Part shown: in pieces, positions 44,347 to 53,061 of the stretch
Position numbering within the stretch: the stretch's first letter is position 1
Layout: each line of letters starts with the position of its first letter
Assembly: GCF_014466955.1 (NCBI RefSeq)
Contig: NZ_AP023396.1
Coordinates: 5,332,001-5,396,000 of the forward strand
Direction: 5' to 3'
Length of the DNA stretch: 64,000 nucleotides
From: Nocardia wallacei
GTDB taxonomy: Bacteria; Actinomycetota; Actinomycetes; Mycobacteriales; Mycobacteriaceae
The notes under the pieces: model-generated
What the model saw: only the letters and a program-made list of their open reading frames with translations
Databases searched by the model: none
What the model was told of the DNA's origin: nothing
Position numbers and translations under genes: made by a program

Positions 44347-45241
44347 TTATCTGGTTCCGGCCAGAACCCGTTGATGGTAGCTGGCTTCGTACTCGTCGGG
44401 TGATCGCCAATCCAGCTTCTTCTGGATGCGCTGGGTGTTGTACCAGCCGTCGATGTAGGAGAACAAGGCGTTCTCCGCGTCTTCCCTTGTGCGCCAGGAG
44501 TTCCGGTACACCAGCTCGGTCTTCAGTGTGGAGAAGAAGTTCTCCATGAGCGCATTGTCGTAGCTGTCTCCGACCGACCCCATCGACTGGGCTATTCCGT
44601 TGTCGGCCAACCTGTTTGCGAACCGAATGGCTGTGTAGGTCGAGCCGCGATCGGAATGATGGACCAGTTGTCCGTCACGCACATCCCGCACCCACACCGC
44701 GTATTCCCGGGCCCCGAGTACCAGCTCGGTGTCGCAGCGGTCGGAGCATTTCCAGCCCACGATCCGGTTGGAGAACGCGTCCCGGACCGCCGCCAGCCAG
44801 AACACGCCCTCGCCGGTCGGGATCCGCGTCGCATCCGCCACCCGCAACCGGTCCGGGGTGTCCGCGGTGAAGTCACGGTTGACCAGATCCGGTGCCGGCG
44901 TGGCGCGGCGGTCCTGCCGCGTCGAGGGAATACGCCATTTTCTTACGCAGGAACGCGCCCTGCAGCCCCGCCCGCCGCATCAGCCGCTCGACTCGTTTGC
45001 GGCCGACCGCGATACCGCGGCGGCGCAGCATCGCGTGCACTCGCGGCGATCCGTAGGTGCCGCCGGAGCTGGTGTGGATATCGACGATCTCAGCCAGCAA
45101 TTGTTCGTCGGCCAGCCGCCGCCGCGAGGGGTTCTTGGCCTGGGCCAGCCATCCATAGAACGTCGACGACGCGATGCCCAGCACCCGCAATACGAGCTCG
45201 ACCGAGTGCTGCGGGTGATCTTTCACGAACCGCACGATCAC
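44347..45241 (-). pseudogene. IS3-family transposase orfB, frameshifted
   Basis: The first part (45241 to about 44940) carries the HTH_21-like start (RLADEQLLAEIVDIHTSSGG; YGSPRVHAMLRRRGI). The second part, in another frame (about 44935-44347), carries the rve catalytic core with VHHSDRGSTYTA and DSYDNALMENFFSTLKTE. The break is at the T run 44938-44941: removing one base restores the sequence RKKWRIPSTRQDRRATPAPD and joins both parts. Orf B normally has about 300 residues, which the repaired frame gives. This is not the programmed IS3 frameshift, which lies between orfA and orfB. Confidence 0.85.
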
Positions 45242-45543
45242 CTCCGGGTCTGGCCGGGCTCCGACGCGAAATACGCACTCGCATCACGCAATACGGCGTT
45301 CACGCGTTCGAGTTCAGCGACCCGCTTGCGTAGTTGCTTGTTCTCTTCGGCCATGTCGGTCGTCGGCCGATCGCTACGCTCGCCGGCGTCCGCTTCGGCC
45401 TGGCGGATCCAGTTCCGCAGAGCCTCGTGATGCACCCCCAGCTGCGCGGCCAGCTTCCGGATCGTCGGCTTGGGATCCGCATCCCGATACAACCTGACCG
45501 CCCGAGCCCTCAACTCGTCCGGATACTTCTTCGGTGCTGCCAC
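45238..45543 (-). CDS. IS3-family transposase orfA
   Basis: This 101-residue protein has the IS3/IS911 helix-turn-helix (IRKLAAQLGVHHEALRNWIR) and a C-terminal leucine zipper (EENKQLRKRVAELERVNAVL). It binds the element ends and, with orfB, would form the transposase. The stop overlaps the orfB start by 4 bp (ATGA). Confidence 0.9.
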   Translation of the reverse strand: MAAPKKYPDELRARAVRLYRDADPKPTIRKLAAQLGVHHEALRNWIRQAEADAGERSDRPTTDMAEENKQLRKRVAELERVNAVLRDASAYFASEPGQTRR

Positions 45544-45644
45544 TGATGAACTCCTTCCGGCCCCTATCGGACCACGTCAGAGCTCTCCGTGAAAGCGGGG
45601 GAACCTCAGGCCTTCTCGACTGCCCAGGATTGCCCGGGGCATTG

Positions 45645-47177
45645 TCAAGCAAAGCACGTAAACCGTGTTTGCGGTCCACACTCTACCGACTTCAGTAATT
45701 CAGTACAGTTCCCGCCGGTTACTCCGGCGTAGACACCTCCGCCCAGCAACTTCGCTGGTAACCCGCTGTGACTGCCGGACATCAGCACGGCTGAGCCCGG
45801 CCCAGGGCGGGCACCACGAGGGTGTCGGTGGGCCGCAGGTACTTGAGGCAGCGCCACAGCTCCGCATGGACGGCGCCGGCGCTCGTGCTCGACCGTGACG
45901 CCCTCGATCCGATCGGCGGCGCCCGAGTCTCGACGACCGGGCAGCTGCTCAACCACCCGCCACGCGACTGAATGAGAAACGGCGTTCGGGACTTGTTGGA
46001 CAGCAGGCGTTTTCAACACGTTTCTCCGACAGCTGCCCACCGGTGCCGACCAGGGCCTTCCCGCGAGCTGGCCCGGTGTCGAAAACGAACGATTTTCAGC
46101 ATCCATTCGGGGGTGCGGCCGAGGCCACGATTGGCGGCCAGTCTTGCGGTTCGACGTTGTCTGGTTTTTGGGTGGTGTCCTCGTCCCAGTCGAACGTTGG
46201 CGCCGGCGGCCCCCACTGCTTCGGGCTGTCGAACGAGATGATCTCGTTCCGAAACCGTCCCTCCGGAAAGAAGCACCACCGGCGAACGTCACGCCCCGGA
46301 ACATGGCGGCGCCGATGAACGTCGCGTCCGTGAATCCGGCGGCGCCGGTGAACCTCGCGCCCGAGAACCCGGCGGCACCAGAGAACGTCGCGTTCACGAA
46401 TATGGTGGTGCCGGTGAATGTCGCATCCTCGAACCTGGTGGCGCCGGAGAAGGTCGCGTCCCCAAAGTCGGCGTCTTCGAGGTGCGCGGTCCGGAAGTCG
46501 AAGTCGCTTGTGGACCAGCTGTTCTCGGCAGTCGGCCGCAGGTGGTCAGCGATAGCGCGAACGATCGTTTGCCGGACCTCCCGATCGTTCTGCCGGTACT
46601 CGAAATGGTCTTCGTTCTCACCCGAACCGCCTCGCCCGCGGCGCTTCCGTACACGCTTGGTCTGATGATTGACGCCCAGCTCAGGCGTGTACGGCAGCCG
46701 GAGGTAGCCGCACAGGACGTTGATGCACTGCTGGCGGCGTAGTCCGTCAGATTCGTCGGCGACGCCGGACATCGCGTAGACCCCGGCGATCCGGATCGCG
46801 ACATCGGTCGCGCCGAGTTGCGCGGCCGCGGCACCAAAGCGCTCGACGAACCGGCCTTGCTCAAGGTCGCGTTGGCGCCGGTAGGCGATCACCAGCGCGA
46901 CCACGCCGCCGACGCCAGCTACGACGGTCAGCGCCACCTTGACGACGTCGATCCGCGCGGCCTCGTTCTTGGTGGCCGGGGTGATCCATAGCAGTACCGC
47001 GTACGCGATGGCCGCCACGACACCACCGACGACGAGTGCGCTGGCGACCGCGGGAAACAATCGGGCCCGACAAGCACGTTGTCCGAGTGCTGCTCGTCCG
47101 TCCTTGGTCAGCTGCTTGCGCAGCGTAGCTCCCGCTGTACGTGCCTGGGCGCCAACGGCGCTCACCCTCCCGAGCAT
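45645..47177 (-). CDS. Membrane pentapeptide-repeat protein, C-terminus altered by frameshift
   Basis: The reading frame has 510 residues, but only the first 300 look native: two membrane segments (LVVGGVVAAIAYAVLLWI and VALTVVAGVGGVVALVIAY), a conserved region (RFVERFGAAAAQLG, RIAGVYAMSGVADES), then pentapeptide repeats A(D/T)F from about residue 220 (HLEDADFGDATFSGATRFED). At the A run 46267-46269 one base seems missing. In the repaired frame the tail reads PEGRFRNEIISFDSPKQWGP and stops at 46096, giving about 360 residues. The present tail of about 210 residues is out-of-frame and low complexity. Function of such proteins is unknown. Confidence 0.7.
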   Translation of the reverse strand: MLGRVSAVGAQARTAGATLRKQLTKDGRAALGQRACRARLFPAVASALVVGGVVAAIAYAVLLWITPATKNEAARIDVVKVALTVVAGVGGVVALVIAYRRQRDLEQGRFVERFGAAAAQLGATDVAIRIAGVYAMSGVADESDGLRRQQCINVLCGYLRLPYTPELGVNHQTKRVRKRRGRGGSGENEDHFEYRQNDREVRQTIVRAIADHLRPTAENSWSTSDFDFRTAHLEDADFGDATFSGATRFEDATFTGTTIFVNATFSGAAGFSGARFTGAAGFTDATFIGAAMFRGVTFAGGASFRRDGFGTRSSRSTARSSGGRRRQRSTGTRTPPKNQTTSNRKTGRQSWPRPHPRMDAENRSFSTPGQLAGRPWSAPVGSCRRNVLKTPAVQQVPNAVSHSVAWRVVEQLPGRRDSGAADRIEGVTVEHERRRRPCGAVALPQVPAAHRHPRGARPGPGSAVLMSGSHSGLPAKLLGGGVYAGVTGGNCTELLKSVECGPQTRFTCFA

Positions 47178-47420
47178 CGCTCGATTGTGCTCGGAACGGC
47201 ACGATCAGGCGCGGTATTCGATGTCGGAAATCGATCAATTTCTCGACACTCACTCGGCGGATGGTGCGGTGCCGGCGAGGCCACGGCTGGCGGCCAGTCT
47301 TGCGGTTCGACGTTGACTGGCTTCTGGTCACGGTCGCCGCCATCTGCCCCCACCTCTCCGCCCTCCCCGGATATCGGGGCCCCTTCGTGTATCGCGCGCC
47401 GGGGCCGCTGCTGGGCCGAG
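47162..47420 (-). pseudogene. Remnant of a second pentapeptide-repeat gene
   Basis: On the minus strand this stretch encodes QKPVNVEPQDWPPAVASPAP, nearly the same as QKPDNVEPQDWPPIVASAAP in the repaired tail of the pentapeptide gene. At the DNA level 47277-47325 matches 46121-46169. Only the last part of a former gene copy remains, directly upstream of the surviving copy, so a tandem pair has lost most of its first member. Confidence 0.6.
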
Positions 47421-47447
47421 ATGGTCGGGATTCGTAATCCTTTGCGA

Positions 47448-48476
47448 TCAGTGGATCCCGGACAGGAACGAGGCGACGTCGGCGGCGATCCGCTCTGGAT
47501 ACTCGCCGTTGATGGCGTGTGAGGCGTCGTCGTAAACGAGGACGGTGCCGTGGGGAAGCACGTGGCGGGCGTGGTCGGCGGCTTCGGCGCTGTCGTGCAT
47601 GACCGACTTGCCGGCCATGATCGCGAGGAACGGCATCGCCAGACCGCGTAGTTGGGCATCGTCGAAGGTGGTCGGCGTGGGCAGGACGAGGTGATAGTGC
47701 TGCATTCCGGACTCGATCAGATCGGCGACCGGCACCTGTTCGACCGGGGCGCCGCCCGCGGTCCAGCTGTTGAAATCGTCGCGCCAGCTCTTCGGGAACC
47801 AGGACACCGAGGCCGGAAGCGAGCGAAGCACCGCCTGCCACGACATCCGTGCAAACGTCATGACGGGATCCAGTGCGACGACACCACTGATCCGATCCGG
47901 TTGCCGGATCGCGAGATTGGTCGCCGTCCATCCGCCGATCGAAACCCCGACGAGTACGATCTTGGCCGCCGGAAGTTGCTCGATGGCCTGGTGCAGCCAG
48001 GCCGCCTGATCGGCGTCGTTTTCGATGGGCCGACTCTGCACGCTCGCCCCCGGCTCGCCGAGCAGATCCACCAGATAGACGGTGCGAAGTTTCCGCAGCG
48101 ACGGCAGGTTGTCGGCCCACATCGGCGCGGCGGCCGAGCGTCCGGGCAGCAGGAGCAGCGGAGGCTGCTCGGGGTTCGCGCCGTCGAAACGATACACGCG
48201 AACCACGCCGTATTCGGTGCGCAGATCCAGCGACGCACTTGGCGGGGGTAGCTGCTCCATGGCTCGGTGATAGGTACGGAAATACTCGTCGTATCCGTCC
48301 GCCGAGGTGAAGTGGCCGACTGGCGAGTTGTCGCGGACGGCCAGCCAGCCGACCGTCACGGCGCCGAGCACCACCACCACGCCGATGATGATGCGACGAC
48401 GGGAAAGACGTTTGCGGCGCGGCGGCGTTTGGTCATCGACCGAGTTCGTTTCGTCATCGACCGAGATTTCGGACAT
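47448..48476 (-). CDS. Membrane-anchored alpha/beta hydrolase
   Basis: This 342-residue protein has a polar N-terminus, one membrane segment (RRIIIGVVVVLGAVTVGWLAV) and an alpha/beta hydrolase domain outside: oxyanion region LLLLPGRSAAAPMW, nucleophile elbow GVSIGGW, acid region VMTFARMSW or the later DSAEAADHAR, and histidine in DDASHAINGEY. The substrate is unknown. It is intact although its neighbours are broken. Confidence 0.88.
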   Translation of the reverse strand: MSEISVDDETNSVDDQTPPRRKRLSRRRIIIGVVVVLGAVTVGWLAVRDNSPVGHFTSADGYDEYFRTYHRAMEQLPPPSASLDLRTEYGVVRVYRFDGANPEQPPLLLLPGRSAAAPMWADNLPSLRKLRTVYLVDLLGEPGASVQSRPIENDADQAAWLHQAIEQLPAAKIVLVGVSIGGWTATNLAIRQPDRISGVVALDPVMTFARMSWQAVLRSLPASVSWFPKSWRDDFNSWTAGGAPVEQVPVADLIESGMQHYHLVLPTPTTFDDAQLRGLAMPFLAIMAGKSVMHDSAEAADHARHVLPHGTVLVYDDASHAINGEYPERIAADVASFLSGIH

Positions 48477-48864
48477 CGCACTCCCTCGATCACTCGGGCG
48501 GCGGCGCTATCATCCCGCCGTCGCGTGCGTTCCCGACCGGGGCCGGTGGCGCATCCGACGCCATGTGTGCACGCTACTGCCGTCCAAGTGCGCGCACGTC
48601 ACTCTCCGCGGGTAGTTCTCGATGATGAGTACGGCCACCGATGTCATCCGCTCGTCCGATTTGCCGACGCGCGGTACCCCGCGATACTCCGGAGTTCCCC
48701 ACGGACCACGCCACGGAATGCCCACGGATCGACCAGCGCCTTCGCGGCCGCCAACCTCCGGCGCGGAGGGGGTGTTTCGCAACCGCAGACACCGTGCGGA
48801 AACGGCCGTTCTGGGTGGTGGTGAACTCCGGCGAATGGGTGAACCCGGCAGCCAGCCAGACGGC
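48477..48864. other. 388-bp stretch without a recognised gene
   Basis: Only short overlapping frames without family resemblance are present on both strands. It may be a remnant of lost genes within the decayed island. I see no RNA gene, array or clear hairpin in it. Confidence 0.5.
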
Positions 48865-49086
48865 TCAGTACGGTAGGGACGTTTCGACTCCACGAACTCG
48901 GTGGGCGACTTCTAGGGTCGCGTAGATCTGTGCCTGTGCCTGGAGCGCCCGCACCCGGGACAACACTGCTGTCTGCCGGTCGTCGTCGGCAAGGGTCGGA
49001 TCCTCAAGCACCGTATCCAACAATTCCGCTGCGGCGGCCGCCCACTGCTGGGCGGACTCACCGGGCTTCTCCATCTGCGTGGTCAC
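48865..49086 (-). CDS. Small hypothetical protein
   Basis: This 73-residue protein is helical and acidic in the middle (QQWAAAAAELLDTVLEDPTL, RVRALQAQAQIYATLEVAHR). Its amphipathic pattern suggests a real small protein. No membrane segment or signal peptide. Function unknown, and neighbours give no hint. Confidence 0.5.
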   Translation of the reverse strand: MTTQMEKPGESAQQWAAAAAELLDTVLEDPTLADDDRQTAVLSRVRALQAQAQIYATLEVAHRVRGVETSLPY

Positions 49087-49181
49087 AAGGTCGACGGTAA
49101 GCGGCGCCTACGACACCATCGGGATGTCGACGAATCGATCGGTTCTCAACACCCGAACCCCGACCACCACGGCGGATTGAC

Positions 49182-49362
49182 CTAGATCGGATCGGGCAAC
49201 CTTCCACCCAACCTCCGCCAGTGATCGATCAACTCTTGCGCGGCCGGCTTAGCGAGTTCGTCCTCCAACTCGCTGCGGACTTCCTCGATTTTCGTGGCCA
49301 GGGATGCTGCTACTCGCTCGTCTAATTTGCGGGACTTTCGCTTCCAGCCCGGTGCGAGCATC
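49182..49362 (-). pseudogene. 3' half of a small gene split by the IS481 element
   Basis: This stretch encodes 59 charged residues (LAPGWKRKSRKLDERVAASL; KIEEVRSELEDELAKPAAQE) ending in a TAG at 49182-49184. It begins at the left end of the IS481-family element. If the element and one GCATC target copy are removed, the frame continues without a break from the 5' half at 51318-51614, reading EDLMEMLAPGW across the junction. It could also be read as a free 59-residue frame starting at the ATG at 49361. Confidence 0.65.
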
Positions 49363-51317
49363 TGTCAATGTGAGGGGCTCAGGTGATGCTTGACCGAATG
49401 TCGTCAGCTGATGCTTGACCGATCCTCGGGCGTGGCGCCTTTGCCGGTGACGTAGAAACGGGTGATCGGCTTGGTGGTCCGGCGCGGCCGGACTGCTAGT
49501 TCTTCCTCACCGTGAAGGACTCGTAGGTGGGTGTCCTCGATGACGACGGTGACCAGCTTGCCGCGGTTGCGGGGCCCGAGTTTGATCCGTTGCCCGGCGA
49601 CGAGGATGCGTCCGGACTCGTGAACTCGGCGTTGGGCGCGGAGGGATCCCGCGGGTCGCGGTGCCGGAGGCAGTGGTGCGGTGACGGTGCTGGCGCCGCG
49701 GACACGGCCGAGCTGGTCTCGGCTGATCGGGCAGGGCCAGGTACCGATCAGCGCGCCGTCGGCGATGGCGTGCATGAGATGCCCGTCGAGGCGGAGGGTG
49801 ACATGTCGTCCGGCCCAGGCGAACCTGACGACGTGGTGGTGCCCAGCGATCTGAGTAGCGCCATCGCGATCGACCACGCGCCGGACCTCGATCGCTTCTC
49901 CCGGAGGAATCACGATGGCGCCGTTGGCCTTCCGAAAGGCCGGCTTTGCGGGCGGCGGGCCGGCCGGGCGTGCTCCGCGCATGGTCAGGACTGCGAGGTG
50001 TTCGGGCAGCAGCCGGGAGGAGACAGTGCGGATCAAATGTCCGTCGAGGCTGATGTGGATGCTGCGGCAGTCGGCCCAGATCGTGACGACGCGGCCGGTG
50101 TAGTGGCGCAGGCTGACAGACTGCCGCCCTGGAGCCAGGGTTGACTTCTCCGCCGGCGGGAACGCGGACCTCCCATTCGATCGCGGTCTCGGCGGCGGGA
50201 GTCGGTGGTTCGATCACTTCCACGATCGTCGTTATTGGCGAAGAGGTTTCGCCGGCAGCGGTGGTGTCGGGGACGTCGAGCCGGGTGGGCCCGTTGGGCC
50301 GGAACAGAGTCGCAGGGGTGGCCATGTCGAGGGCCTGATGCGGTCGGTGATGGTTGTAGCCAGCGATCCAGCCGTCGACCGCGGCTTGGGCAGCGGTCAG
50401 CGATTCGAACGGTGAGACGTGGTCGAGGAATTCCTCGCGCAGGGTCTTGTGGAACCGCTCGATCTTTCCGGTCGTGGTCGGTGACCGCGGTTTCGTGCGG
50501 CGTTGGGTGATGCCGTTCTCGCGGCAGATCCTCTCGAACAGCACCTCGACCGGCTGCGGTTTGATCCGGGCACCGGTGAACTGGGCACCGTTGTCGGTGA
50601 GCACTTCCGAGGGCACTCCGTAACGGCGCATGGCCGCGGTGAATGCCTCACAGACCGCCCGCCCGGACGGCGCCGTGAGCACCGCGGCGACCACCACAAA
50701 CCGGGAATGATCGTCGATACCGGTCAGCACCTTGCACTCGCGCCCGTCCGCCAGCGGCACCCCGCCGACGAGGTCGAGCTGCCACAGGTGCATCGGCGTC
50801 TGCCGCTGCCACCGTCGATACCGCCGTTTATGCTGCTGGACTTGCTGATTCACCATCCCGTTGCGGGTCAAGATCCCGTGCACCGTCGCCCGCGAGGGGA
50901 CCTTCGCCACCTGTTGCCGGGCGAGTTCGTGGCTGATCCGCCGGGCGCCCCAGCGGGGGTTCTCCCGGCGCATCCGGCAGATCAATGCCTCGGTATCGGC
51001 GTCGATGCGCGATGGACTGTGGTGCGGCCGATGCGATCGGTCGGTCAGTCCGGGCTTGCCCTCGTCCTGAAACCGCTTGCGCCACTTATGCAGCGACTGC
51101 CGGGTGGTGCCGTATCGGGCGGCGACTTCCCCGATCGGTGCGCCACCGAGCACCTCGCACACCGCTCGATACCGGTACTCGACCAACGCCTGCTGGTCCA
51201 CACTCACCCGCTCGCCTCGACGAAAGATCGAACGGAACGAGACCATCGATCACACCGAAAGGTCAAGCGTCACTTGATGACAAATGGTGAATCATAACCT
51301 GAGCCACCACAGCGACA
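49363..51317 (-). mobile_element. IS481-family insertion sequence
   Basis: The left end starts TGTCAATGTGAGGGGCTCAG and the right end, read inward on the minus strand, TGTCGCTGTGGTGGCTCAG; similarity extends for about 50 bp, including GATGCTTGACC-type subterminal repeats. The 1955-bp element is flanked by a perfect 5-bp target duplication GCATC at 49358-49362 and 51318-51322. It carries one transposase gene, frameshifted. The insertion split a small gene. Confidence 0.88.
49404..51246 (-). pseudogene. IS481-family transposase, frameshifted
   Basis: The first 370 residues contain the helix-turn-helix (EVAARYGTTRQSLHKWRKRF) and the rve DDE core: Asp in HLWQLDLVGGV, Asp in VLTDNGAQFTG and Glu in TTTGKIERFHKTLREEF. 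The C-terminal half lies in another frame (50036-49404: HLMHAIADGALIGTWPCPIS; VVIEDTHLRVLHGEEEL). The break is an extra base at about 50141-50142; removing it gives GEVTLAPGRQSVSLRHYTGR and one protein of about 610 residues. The catalytic core is upstream of the break, so partial activity cannot be excluded. Confidence 0.85.
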
Positions 51318-51614
51318 GCATCTCCATGAGATCTTCGCTCGGAAGGTCCTGAGTTTTCACGGGTTTGATCTTGAGCAGGTCTCCCAGCCGCGTAAAGGAG
51401 ACAAGATCGGTAGCTCGCAAGACGATCCCCGTGCTGCAGGGCAGGCCCTGACGTAGCGCAAGTCGAACGACTGTGGGGTAGAACTCAAGTTCCTCTGTTG
51501 GTCGCCAGTCCAGCACGCTGAGATCAGCTCCCCGTGCTCCAGCACGGTATCTATGATGCGGCTTGGGAGGTCGATCCAGGACGTGGTCTCGGTGGGTCTG
51601 ATCAGGTAGAGCAT
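51318..51614 (-). pseudogene. 5' half of a small gene split by IS481, with a one-base deletion
   Basis: The frame starts at an ATG at 51614 with an AAGGGGCG motif upstream and reads LIRPTETTSWIDLPSRIIDT. It shifts at the C run 51530-51533; adding one base gives LEHGGADLSVLDWRPTEELE and continues to SEDLMEM at the element border. Joined to the 3' half at 49182-49362 the ancestral protein would have roughly 165 residues, cytoplasmic, of a type I do not recognise. Confidence 0.65.
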
Positions 51615-51701
51615 TGGTTTCGCCCCTTCTGTTGACCTGGTGTCATCCAGAACGCTGTAAAGATCAATAGCGCCGACGGCGCGATATGTGACTGGAGTTG
51701 C

Positions 51702-53024
51702 TCACACGGCGTCGAGTTCCCGGTGCCGGGTCTCGGGCAGGGCCGCGATCGACCCCAGCGAGATCGCGGCCATGGCGGCCATGAACCATCCGACCGCGAC
51801 CGTGCCGCGCGTTTCCCCCAACTGGGCGACGATCAGCGGCGCGGCACCGCCACCCAGCACGCCGCCGAGGTTGTAGGCGATACCGGCCCCGGTGTACCGC
51901 ACGTCGGTGCCGAACAGCTCCGGCAGGAACGCGCCCAGCGGTCCCCACACGATCCCCATGCACAGCAGCGCCCCGGACAGGCCCACCACGATCAGCACCG
52001 GGTTCTCGGTATTCAGCAACGGGAACAGCACGGGACTCCACACCAGGCCGAACGCGGCCCCGCCCAGCATCAGCACGCGGCGGCCGACCAGGTCGGACCA
52101 GCGGGCGACGATGAACGTCGCGGCGCCCAGCACGACCACCGCGATCAGGGTCAGCCCCAGCATCGTATTGCGCGGCACCCCCAGGGTTTTCGTCGTGTAG
52201 GTGAGGCAGTACGTGGACGCCGTGTAGAACATCACGTACACCACCACGATGCTGCCCGCGCCGAGCAGTAGTTCCCGCGGGTAGCGCCGCAGTACCGCCG
52301 CGATCGGCACCCGGGCGGCATGCCGGGTGGCCACGAAATTCGCGAATGCCGGGGTCTCGGCCACCCGCAGCCGGATCCGCAGCCCGACCGCCACCAATAC
52401 GAACGACAGCAGGAACGGTATCCGCCAGCCCCAGCCGTCGAACGCGTCTTTCGGCAGTCCTTCCGACAGCGCCCAGAACACCGCGGTCGCCACGAAATAC
52501 CCCACGGGCGAGCCCATTTGCGGCGCCGCCGCGAACAGCCCGCGCCGATCCCGGGGCGCGTGCTCGGTGGACAGCAGTGCCGCGCCGCCCCATTCGCCGC
52601 CCAGGCCGATGCCCTGCAGGACCCGCAGCAGCACCAGCAGGACGGGCGCGGCCACTCCCAGCGTCGCGTAGCCCGGGAGCACGCCGATGAACGCCGTGGA
52701 CAGGCCCGTCAGCAGCAGTGACACCACGAGGGTGGCCTTGCGGCCGATGCGGTCACCGAAGTGGCCGAAGACGATCGCGCCCAGGGGACGCGCGACGAAA
52801 CCGATGGCGAAGGTGGCCAGCGACGCCAGCGTGCCCGCCACCGACGACAGTGTCGGGAAGAACAGTTTGTTGAGCACCAGCGCGGCCGCGGTGCCGTAGA
52901 TGTAGTAGTCGTAGAACTCGATCGCAGTGCCGATGAAGCTGGCGGTCACGATGGTGCGGCCCGGGCTGCTCGCGGGGCGGCCGGACAGGGTGGTGGGTGC
53001 GGGGTCGGTCACTGCGGTCCTCAT
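51702..53024 (-). CDS. MHS-family major facilitator transporter
   Basis: This 440-residue protein has 12 membrane segments and the metabolite:H+ symporter signatures: IGTAIEFYDYYIYGTAAALV near the start, GHFGDRIGRKATL in the first loop, and LQGIGLGGEWGGAALL. The subfamily includes ProP, ShiA and citrate carriers. It lies 37 bp downstream of putB in the same direction, so it is probably co-transcribed with the proline catabolic genes and may import proline or a betaine. The substrate is an inference from context. Confidence 0.88.
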   Translation of the reverse strand: MRTAVTDPAPTTLSGRPASSPGRTIVTASFIGTAIEFYDYYIYGTAAALVLNKLFFPTLSSVAGTLASLATFAIGFVARPLGAIVFGHFGDRIGRKATLVVSLLLTGLSTAFIGVLPGYATLGVAAPVLLVLLRVLQGIGLGGEWGGAALLSTEHAPRDRRGLFAAAPQMGSPVGYFVATAVFWALSEGLPKDAFDGWGWRIPFLLSFVLVAVGLRIRLRVAETPAFANFVATRHAARVPIAAVLRRYPRELLLGAGSIVVVYVMFYTASTYCLTYTTKTLGVPRNTMLGLTLIAVVVLGAATFIVARWSDLVGRRVLMLGGAAFGLVWSPVLFPLLNTENPVLIVVGLSGALLCMGIVWGPLGAFLPELFGTDVRYTGAGIAYNLGGVLGGGAAPLIVAQLGETRGTVAVGWFMAAMAAISLGSIAALPETRHRELDAV

Positions 53025-53061
53025 CGTGCGGTGCGGATCGCGGTGATGGTACGCGACCTCG

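Larger units (their letters stand above)
44317..45608 (-). mobile_element. IS3-family insertion sequence
   Basis: The ends are inverted repeats starting TGAGGTTCCCCCGC: 44317-44343 on the left, and the reverse complement of 45582-45608 on the right, with a second matching block CGGAGAGC after a 5-bp unlike stretch. The element is about 1290 bp and carries orfA and orfB in the usual overlapping order. The flanks (CGC on the left, GGC on the right) are not a target duplication, so one side may have been lost or rearranged after insertion. orfB is frameshifted, so this copy should not move on its own. Confidence 0.88.

Noticed and set aside
44938..44941. Programmed IS3 frameshift site
   Set aside because: The programmed site of IS3 elements lies at the orfA/orfB junction. 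This break lies inside orfB and removes the catalytic core from the frame, so it is a mutation or a sequence error.
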